5,127 bases of DNA from Deltaproteobacteria bacterium (lineage in GTDB: Bacteria > Myxococcota_A > Bradymonadia > UBA7976 > VGTA01), in contig VGTA01000310.1 of the NCBI GenBank assembly GCA_016874875.1, positions 1-5,127 on the forward strand, read 5' to 3'. Below the pieces are notes generated by a model. It had not been told where the DNA came from and did no database searches. It saw only the letters and a program-made list of their open reading frames with translations. The position numbers and the translations under genes were made by a program. Shown here piece by piece: positions 1-5,127 of this stretch (its first letter is position 1; each line of letters opens with the position of its first letter).

Positions 1-10
1 GGGAGGGCGC

Positions 11-29
11 GGGGGGGGGGGGGGGGGGG
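11..29. repeat. 19-nt poly-G homopolymer
   Basis: An uninterrupted run of 19 G residues is flanked by GCGC on the left and CGCGC on the right. It lies in non-coding DNA about 60 nt upstream of the probable mdh -35 box, so length changes could not shift any reading frame seen here. Tracts of this length slip readily during replication and are also hard to sequence, so the exact count should be treated as uncertain. Confidence 0.9.
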
Positions 30-52
30 CGCGCTGTAAAAAAGATGTAGCC

Positions 53-86
53 CGAGAGAGATTTCGAGAGGGCGTCGAGAGAGATT
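53..86. repeat. Phased CGAGAG direct repeats upstream of mdh promoter
   Basis: The 11-mer CGAGAGAGATT occurs perfectly at 53-63 and 76-86. A partial third copy, CGAGAG, begins at 65, so the starts are 12 and 11 nt apart, close to one helical turn each. The array ends just before the putative -35 box at 88-93. That arrangement fits a regulator binding on one face of the helix, but no known regulator consensus is recognised. Chance repetition of a GA-rich stretch is the alternative. Confidence 0.5.
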
Positions 87-87
87 C

Positions 88-116
88 TAGCCAACCCGCT
101 CCGAATCCCCTATAAC
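88..116 (+). promoter_or_regulatory. Putative sigma70-type promoter of mdh-galU
   Basis: TAGCCA at 88-93 (4 of 6 matches to TTGACA) and TATAAC at 111-116 (5 of 6 matches to TATAAT) are separated by exactly 17 nt. Transcription would start near 123, giving a leader of about 85 nt before the mdh ATG. This is the most A/T-rich hexamer in the intergenic region, which makes the -10 call fairly strong for such GC-rich DNA. The start site itself is inferred. Confidence 0.55.
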
Positions 117-137
117 GCCCTCGGAGGCTCCTGCCCC

Positions 138-162
138 GCTCGACCCCCCAGCTCGACCCCCC
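138..162. repeat. Tandem 12-bp duplication in mdh leader
   Basis: GCTCGACCCCCC occurs perfectly at 138-149 and 151-162, one nucleotide apart (period 13). The second copy runs into a longer C tract ending at 165. It lies in the untranslated leader of mdh. It looks like a slippage duplication in C-rich DNA; no function can be read from it. Confidence 0.7.
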
Positions 163-197
163 CCCGCTCTCACCTCTGCGTGCCCCCCACGCCGCCT

Positions 198-202
198 GGA
201 GA
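198..202 (+). promoter_or_regulatory. Ribosome binding site of mdh
   Basis: GGAGA lies 5 nt upstream of the ATG at 208. It supports this start rather than the in-frame extensions or the overlapping GTG-started frame at 180, which has no such site. Confidence 0.7.
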
Positions 203-207
203 CGCCC

Positions 208-1206
208 ATGCCCTCTCAGAAGTCCCCCATCCGCGTCGCGGTCACCGGCGCCGCCGGCAACATCGGCTACAGCCTGCTCTTCCCCATCGCCGCCGGCCAG
301 GTCTTTGGCGCAGACCAGCCCGTGATTCTGCAGCTCCTCGAGGTGCCGCAGGGCGTGCAGTTCCTTGAGGGCGTCAAGATGGAGCTGCAGGACAGCGCGT
401 TTGGCCTCGTGCAAGACATCATCTGCACGAGCGACCTCGACGTCGCCTTTGGGGACGCCGACGCGGCCTTCCTGGTGGGCTCCAAGCCCCGCGGCCCCGG
501 CATGGAGCGCGCGGACCTGCTGAGCCAGAACGGGCAGATCTTTATCGGGCAGGGGCAGGCGATCGACCGCTCCGCCAAGGAGGGCGTCAAGGTGCTGGTG
601 GTGGGCAACCCCTGCAACACCAACTGCCTCATCGCCGCCCACCAGGCCAAGCGCACCCGCCGCGCCAACTACACGGCGATGACGCGCCTCGACCAGAACC
701 GCGCCATGGCGCAGGTGGCGCTCAAGGCGGGGGTGGGCGTGTCGCAGGTGAGCCGCCTCGCCATCTGGGGCAACCACTCCCCCACGATGTACCCCGATTT
801 CGAGAACGCCGCGGTGGGCGGCGAGCGCCTGACCCGCGTCATCACCGACGAGGCGTGGCTCAAGGGCGACTTCATCAAGACCGTGCAGCAGCGCGGCAAG
901 GCGATCATCGAGGCGCGCGGCAAGTCCTCGGCGGCGTCGGCGGCGTGGGCGGCGATCGACCACATGCGCGACTGGCACCGCCCCACGCCGGCCGGCGAGT
1001 GGGTGAGCATGGCGATCTCGAGCGACGGCAACCCCTACGGGATCCCCGAGGGGCTCATCTACTCGTTCCCCTGCGTGGTGGACGCCAGCGGCGACTACTC
1101 GATCGTGGGTGGCGTGGAGCTGAGCGAGTTCGCCCGCGGTAAGGCGCTGGCGAGCGCGCAGGAGCTCATCGAGGAGCGCGACGCCATCAAGGACATGCTC
1201 TCTTAA
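208..1206 (+). CDS. mdh: Malate dehydrogenase, type 2 (NAD-dependent)
   Basis: A cytoplasmic enzyme interconverting malate and oxaloacetate with NAD+/NADH in the TCA cycle. The 332-residue protein has the usual length for the MDH type-2 branch of the LDH/MDH superfamily. The Rossmann motif GAAGNIG is at residues 14-20, and the acidic residue closing strand beta-2 (LLEV, Glu45) is the type that favours NAD over NADP. The substrate-loop arginines are in RGPGMER (Arg95, Arg101), the cofactor-side motif is VVGNPCNTN (131-139), and the catalytic pair is Asp162 in RLDQNRA and His190 in WGNHSP. Arg165 should bind the distal carboxylate, and the C-terminal half carries the family motif YGIPEG. One oddity is Gln163 where members I remember have His (RLDHNRA). 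The start has a good GGAGA site. The gene is followed after 3 nt by galU, implying cotranscription. Function is confidently assigned; malate rather than another 2-keto acid follows from the arginine in the loop. Confidence 0.96.
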   Translation: MPSQKSPIRVAVTGAAGNIGYSLLFPIAAGQVFGADQPVILQLLEVPQGVQFLEGVKMELQDSAFGLVQDIICTSDLDVAFGDADAAFLVGSKPRGPGMERADLLSQNGQIFIGQGQAIDRSAKEGVKVLVVGNPCNTNCLIAAHQAKRTRRANYTAMTRLDQNRAMAQVALKAGVGVSQVSRLAIWGNHSPTMYPDFENAAVGGERLTRVITDEAWLKGDFIKTVQQRGKAIIEARGKSSAASAAWAAIDHMRDWHRPTPAGEWVSMAISSDGNPYGIPEGLIYSFPCVVDASGDYSIVGGVELSEFARGKALASAQELIEERDAIKDMLS

Positions 1207-1209
1207 TCC

Positions 1210-2073
1210 ATGAGGATCAAGCGGGCGATTTTCCCCGTGGGCGGACTCGGCACGCGCTTCCTCCCCGCCACCAAGGCGATGCCCAAGGAGATGCTCCCGG
1301 TCGTCGACAAGCCGCTGATTCAGTACGCGGTGGAGGAGGCGGTGGAGGCGGGGTGCGAGGAGTTTATTTTCGTGACGGGGCGGGGGAAGGCGGCGATCGA
1401 GGACCACTTTGACCACTCCTTTGAGCTCGAGAGCGCCCTCGCGCTCCATAGCCGCGAGCGGGCGCTCGAGGCGGTGCGCGCCATGGTGCGCCCGCCGGGG
1501 GCCGTGGCCTACGTGCGTCAGCAGTCGCCGGCGGGGCTGGGGCACGCGGTGTGGTGCGCGCGGCACCTGGTGGGGGAGGAGCCGGTGGCGGTCCTGCTCG
1601 CCGATGACTTGATTCGGGCCACGCCGGGCTGCCTTCAGCAGATGGTGTCGCGCTACGAGGGCGGCAACATGGTGGCGGTGATGGAGGTGGAGGCGCGCGA
1701 GGTGAGCACCTACGGGATCGTGTCGCCGGGGGAGGAGCGCGGCGGGCTCGTGGAGGTGCGCGGGCTCGTGGAGAAGCCGTCGCTCAGCGCGGCGCCGTCG
1801 CGGCTGGCGGTGGTGGGGCGCTATATCATCGAGCCGGGTGTTTTCGCCGAGCTCGACCGCCAGGAGCGCGGCGCCAACGGCGAGGTGCAGCTCACCGACA
1901 GCCTCGCGCGCCGCGTGGGCGCCGCGCCCTTCTGGGGGCTGCGCTTCACGGGGACGCGCTACGACTGCGGCTCCAAGGTGGGCTTCCTGCAGGCGAACGT
2001 GGCCTACGCCCTCGCCGACCCCGCCCTCGGCCCCGAGCTGGCCCCGTGGCTCAAGGGGCAGGTGGGGGGCTGA
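1210..2073 (+). CDS. galU: UTP-glucose-1-phosphate uridylyltransferase
   Basis: Makes UDP-glucose and pyrophosphate from UTP and glucose-1-phosphate in the cytoplasm, feeding cell-envelope and storage polysaccharides. The 287-residue protein is complete for a bacterial GalU. The N-terminal nucleotide-binding signature GGLGTRFLPATK (residues 11-22) is followed by PKEMLPVVDKP (25-35). Further hallmarks are the uridine-contacting QQ and GLGHAV (104-114), the metal-site LADD (130-133), VEKP (187-190), GRYI (203-206), GEVQLTD (224-230) and DCGSKVGF (252-259). The wording of many blocks (FPVGGLGTRF, VTGRGKAAIEDHFD, YVRQQ with GLGHAVWCAR) recalls alphaproteobacterial GalU, which could hint at transfer. 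The ATG is 3 nt after the mdh stop. The nearest Shine-Dalgarno-like AAGGA (1189-1193) is 16 nt away, too far to be ideal, so translational coupling to mdh is likely. RmlA-type thymidylyltransferases are distant relatives and a poor fit. Confidence 0.96.
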   Translation: MRIKRAIFPVGGLGTRFLPATKAMPKEMLPVVDKPLIQYAVEEAVEAGCEEFIFVTGRGKAAIEDHFDHSFELESALALHSRERALEAVRAMVRPPGAVAYVRQQSPAGLGHAVWCARHLVGEEPVAVLLADDLIRATPGCLQQMVSRYEGGNMVAVMEVEAREVSTYGIVSPGEERGGLVEVRGLVEKPSLSAAPSRLAVVGRYIIEPGVFAELDRQERGANGEVQLTDSLARRVGAAPFWGLRFTGTRYDCGSKVGFLQANVAYALADPALGPELAPWLKGQVGG

Positions 2074-2114
2074 GGGGCGCGGGGGGCGGCGGAGGGGGCC
2101 GCGCCCCCCTTCAG
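2070..2114 (+). terminator. GC-rich hairpin at the galU stop, possible terminator
   Basis: GGGGCGCGG (2074-2082) pairs perfectly with CCGCGCCCC (2099-2107), a 9-bp stem with a 16-nt loop. CTGA (2070-2073), which includes most of the stop codon, can also pair with TCAG (2111-2114) across a 3-nt bulge. No U tract follows, so this is not a classic intrinsic terminator. It could pause polymerase, protect the mRNA 3' end, or simply reflect GC-rich composition. Its place between galU and the next promoter box supports a boundary role. Confidence 0.4.
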
Positions 2115-2118
2115 CCCC

Positions 2119-2147
2119 TTGACAGCCTCAGCCCCTTATAGGAGTCT
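2119..2147 (+). promoter_or_regulatory. Putative promoter of the PEGA gene
   Basis: A perfect TTGACA at 2119-2124 is followed after 17 nt by GAGTCT (2142-2147), which keeps only the A at the second and T at the last -10 position. Initiation near 2154 would give a leader of about 39 nt. A better-looking TATAGG begins at 2137 but only 12 nt from the -35, too close for sigma70. The -35 is convincing; the -10 is weak. Confidence 0.4.
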
Positions 2148-2192
2148 CGCGCGGCCGCCCTCGCGCGCCCACACGCTCGCCGAAAGTCCCCT

Positions 2193-2966
2193 ATGCGCCT
2201 CCGCCGCTCGCCGCTCGCCGTCATGTACTGCGTGATCGCCCTCACCCTCGCGCCCCCCACGCTCGCCGCCCCCGCCGCCCCCACCGCCCCCGCCCCGGCC
2301 CCCGCCGCCCCCGCCCCCGCCCCCGCCGCCCCCGCCACCCCCGCCGCCCCCGCTGCGCGCCCGTGGGAGCTCGGGGCGCTGCGCCTTGAGACGGACGCCG
2401 CGGGGGCGGACGTGTGGATCGACGAGCAGCGGGTGGGGCGCGCGCCGCTGCCAGGGGCGTGGACGCTGGCGGGGGGGACGCACGCGGTGCGCGTGGCGCT
2501 CGGCGACTGGAGTCAGGCCGCGCAGGTCTTGGTGACGCCGGGGCAGGTGACAACGGTGCGCCTCGCCCGCGACGCGGGCGCCGCGGGCGAGGGGGCGCCC
2601 GTCTCCCCCGCCCCCGAGGAGGCGCTGTCGGCGCGGGTGGAGCGCGTGCACCCAGGGGCGGGCGTGCCCGTCCGCGGCGTGGGCTACGCGCTCTTGGCGC
2701 TCGGCGTGGGCGCCCTCGGCTATGGCGTCGTGACGCACCTGGCGGCCACGCAGGAGCGGCAGTCCGCGCTCCTCTTGAGCGACTCGCGCGCCGCGGAGCG
2801 CGAGCGGCGTCTTGAGGGGGCGATGTCGGAGCTGTGGGGGGCGCGCCTGGGGGTGGGCGGGGGGGCGGTGGGGGCGCTGGGGGGGCTGGCGATGCTGGGG
2901 TGGTCGCGCGGGGGGTGGTTTGTGGACGCGGCGCGCGCTGAGGGCGCTGAGGGCGGGAGCGAGTGA
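2193..2966 (+). CDS. Exported PEGA-domain protein with two C-terminal membrane helices
   Basis: A 257-residue protein of unknown specific role. Residues 1-25 look like a Sec signal peptide: MRLRR, a hydrophobic core around 8-20, and likely cleavage after TLA (25). Residues 26-55 are an Ala-Pro linker, probably extended in the periplasm. Residues about 60-126 fit a PEGA domain, a small beta-rich fold named for its Pro-Glu-Gly-Ala motif, here with GADVWIDEQRVGRAPLPG and a later GGTHAVRV. A second low-complexity stretch (127-147) leads to two Gly/Ala-rich hydrophobic segments (about 163-184 and 217-236) separated by a charged, probably helical segment rich in Arg/Glu (187-213). Cys13 is not in a usable lipobox, since Tyr precedes it. 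The ATG has no clear Shine-Dalgarno; no in-frame alternative upstream start is seen. Flanking hairpins suggest its own transcript. PEGA proteins of this build are common in myxobacterial-type genomes; binding to envelope carbohydrate or protein partners is only a guess. Confidence 0.85.
   Translation: MRLRRSPLAVMYCVIALTLAPPTLAAPAAPTAPAPAPAAPAPAPAAPATPAAPAARPWELGALRLETDAAGADVWIDEQRVGRAPLPGAWTLAGGTHAVRVALGDWSQAAQVLVTPGQVTTVRLARDAGAAGEGAPVSPAPEEALSARVERVHPGAGVPVRGVGYALLALGVGALGYGVVTHLAATQERQSALLLSDSRAAERERRLEGAMSELWGARLGVGGGAVGALGGLAMLGWSRGGWFVDAARAEGAEGGSE
2255..2360. repeat. C-rich imperfect repeat encoding the Ala-Pro linker
   Basis: Short units such as GCCCCCGCC recur with small changes (Ala-Pro and Pro-Ala codons), giving strong C on the + strand and G on the - strand. 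Residues 25-55 of the PEGA protein are encoded here. Multiples of three would change linker length without breaking the frame; others would truncate the protein. The - strand has many G runs of four to five and could fold into quadruplexes. Confidence 0.8.
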
Positions 2967-2971
2967 GCGCG

Positions 2972-3018
2972 CGCGGGGCTTGAGCGCCCGTGCGACGGCG
3001 CCCCCCGCGGGACTTTTT
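2972..3018 (+). terminator. Intrinsic terminator candidate after the PEGA gene
   Basis: The outer stem CGCGGGG (2972-2978) pairs with CCCCGCG (3003-3009) and encloses an inner stem GCGCC (2984-2988) with GGCGC (2997-3001). Four nucleotides later a TTTTT run (3014-3018) follows, the only T tract of that length in the intergenic DNA. It begins 5 nt after the stop codon and sits just upstream of the dnaK promoter, so it would separate the two transcripts. The gap between stem and T run makes it less than ideal. Confidence 0.6.
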
Positions 3019-3030
3019 CAGGGCGCGTTG

Positions 3031-3058
3031 TTGACAGCGGGTCGCGCGTGCTTAGCCT
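3031..3058 (+). promoter_or_regulatory. Putative housekeeping promoter of dnaK
   Basis: A perfect TTGACA at 3031-3036 and TAGCCT at 3053-3058 (matching T, A and the final T of TATAAT) are 16 nt apart. Initiation near 3065 would leave a leader of about 140 nt. A good -35 with a degenerate -10 is typical of GC-rich proteobacteria. No convincing sigma32-type promoter is seen closer to the gene. Confidence 0.5.
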
Positions 3059-3076
3059 CTCGCTCGTTGAGGCGAG
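3053..3076. promoter_or_regulatory. CIRCE-like inverted repeat over the dnaK promoter
   Basis: GCCTC (3055-3059) and GAGGC (3069-3073) form an inverted repeat with a spacer of exactly 9 nt. The left arm reads TTAGCCTC, which is the HrcA operator half-site TTAGCACTC lacking one A, and the right arm GAGGC lacks the corresponding T of GAGTGCTAA. The spacer length and the position over the -10 and start region match CIRCE elements. The outer TAA of the right arm is absent. An alternative folding, CTCGC (3059-3063) with GCGAG (3072-3076), makes a simple RNA hairpin equally possible. Confidence 0.35.
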
Positions 3077-3109
3077 GCGGCGCGCGACGTGACCGCAGCA
3101 GAGCGCGCA

Positions 3110-3126
3110 GGCGCTCCTAAAGCGCC
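3110..3126 (+). other. Local hairpin in the dnaK leader
   Basis: GGCGCT (3110-3115) pairs with AGCGCC (3121-3126) around the loop CCTAA, giving a perfect 6-bp stem. The segment GCGCTCCT (3111-3118) can instead pair with the dnaK ribosome binding region (3192-3200), so the two structures exclude each other. No U tract follows, so it is not a terminator. A folding role is inferred from sequence only. Confidence 0.45.
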
Positions 3127-3192
3127 CACAGCACTTCACAAGCACTTCACAAGCACTTCACAAGCACTCACAAGCACACACAGGCACACACA
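3121..3192. repeat. Tandem 10-11 bp repeats in the dnaK leader
   Basis: Three perfect copies of AGCACTTCACA (3130-3140, 3141-3151, 3152-3162) are followed by shortened variants AGCACTCACA (3163-3172), AGCACACACA (3173-3182) and GGCACACACA (3183-3192). AGCGCCCACA at 3121-3130 looks like an eroded first copy. The array is A/C-rich and poor in G and T, unlike everything around it, so the transcript here should be largely unstructured. It ends exactly where the Shine-Dalgarno begins. The copies degrade in order toward dnaK. Confidence 0.9.
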
Positions 3193-3196
3193 GGAG
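3192..3196 (+). promoter_or_regulatory. Ribosome binding site of dnaK
   Basis: AGGAG lies 7 nt before the ATG at 3204, a strong site that fixes the start. Its first base is the last base of the tandem repeat array. Confidence 0.8.
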
Positions 3197-3203
3197 CAGC
3201 GAG

Positions 3204-5093
<1,890 letters not shown>

Positions 5094-5127
5094 GGGGGCG
5101 CGGGGGGGCGCGGGGGGGCGCCCCGCG
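5094..5127 (+). terminator. G-rich repeat and hairpin after dnaK, possible terminator, cut by window end
   Basis: CGCGGGGGGG is tandemly repeated at 5099-5108 and 5109-5118. The second copy's CGCGGGG (5109-5115) pairs perfectly with CCCCGCG (5121-5127) over a 5-nt loop. The window stops at the foot of the stem, so whether a T tract follows cannot be seen. Confidence 0.35.

Noticed and set aside
180..368. A 62-codon GTG-started + strand frame overlapping the start of mdh
   Set aside because: Arg/Pro/His-rich out-of-frame reading of mdh with no ribosome binding site.
2229..2231. Cys13 of the PEGA protein as a lipoprotein attachment site
   Set aside because: The preceding residues VMY do not fit a lipobox (Tyr at -1) and the hydrophobic core continues after the Cys.
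2136..2738. A 200-codon - strand frame with a long poly-Gly stretch
   Set aside because: It is the reverse complement of the Ala-Pro coding tract of the PEGA gene; the composition is wholly explained by that tract and no start signal supports it.
2979..3008. Possible sigma32-like promoter (CTTGAGC, 15 nt, CCCCCCGC) upstream of dnaK
   Set aside because: The -10 lacks the AT of CCCCAT, runs of C are expected here, and the site lies inside the terminator hairpin of the previous gene.
3121..3192. The tandem array as a CRISPR or replication-origin iteron set
   Set aside because: Units are contiguous 10-11 bp copies without spacers, and no replication gene or AT-rich unwinding region is present.

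Overview
The window is 5.1 kb of very GC-rich bacterial DNA (clearly above 70% by eye) carrying four complete genes, all on the + strand: a type-2 malate dehydrogenase (mdh, 208-1206), a UTP-glucose-1-phosphate uridylyltransferase (galU, 1210-2073), an unnamed exported PEGA-domain membrane protein (2193-2966) and the Hsp70 chaperone dnaK (3204-5093). The DnaK has the Gram-negative-type insertion in its ATPase domain. The base composition, the PEGA protein with its Ala-Pro linker, and the promoter style (good TTGACA, poor -10) suggest a myxobacterial or Bradymonadales-like lineage (Myxococcota, former Deltaproteobacteria). That placement is inference; no rRNA or lineage marker is present to fix it.

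Layout. Positions 1-207 are non-coding: a 19-G homopolymer, three helically phased CGAGAG repeats, a good sigma70-like promoter (TAGCCA-17-TATAAC) and a leader with a perfect 12-bp direct duplication. mdh and galU are separated by 3 nt and almost certainly form one translationally coupled unit. A GC-rich hairpin at the galU stop (2070-2114) is followed at once by a TTGACA box that probably drives the PEGA gene. After the PEGA gene comes the best intrinsic-terminator candidate in the window (nested stems 2972-3009, then TTTTT at 3014-3018), then a 186-nt dnaK control region. The window ends just after dnaK in a G-rich repeat and hairpin.

The genes do not form an obvious single pathway. mdh supplies oxaloacetate/NADH in central metabolism, galU makes UDP-glucose for envelope polysaccharides, the PEGA protein is likely anchored in the inner membrane with a periplasmic domain, and dnaK is the general chaperone. 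The least ordinary DNA is the dnaK leader: a CIRCE-like inverted repeat with a 9-nt spacer over the promoter, a local hairpin that competes with a possible Shine-Dalgarno-masking pairing, and six to seven decaying tandem copies of a 10-11 bp unit (3121-3192) ending right at the ribosome binding site. I see no defence system, mobile element, CRISPR array, tRNA or rRNA.
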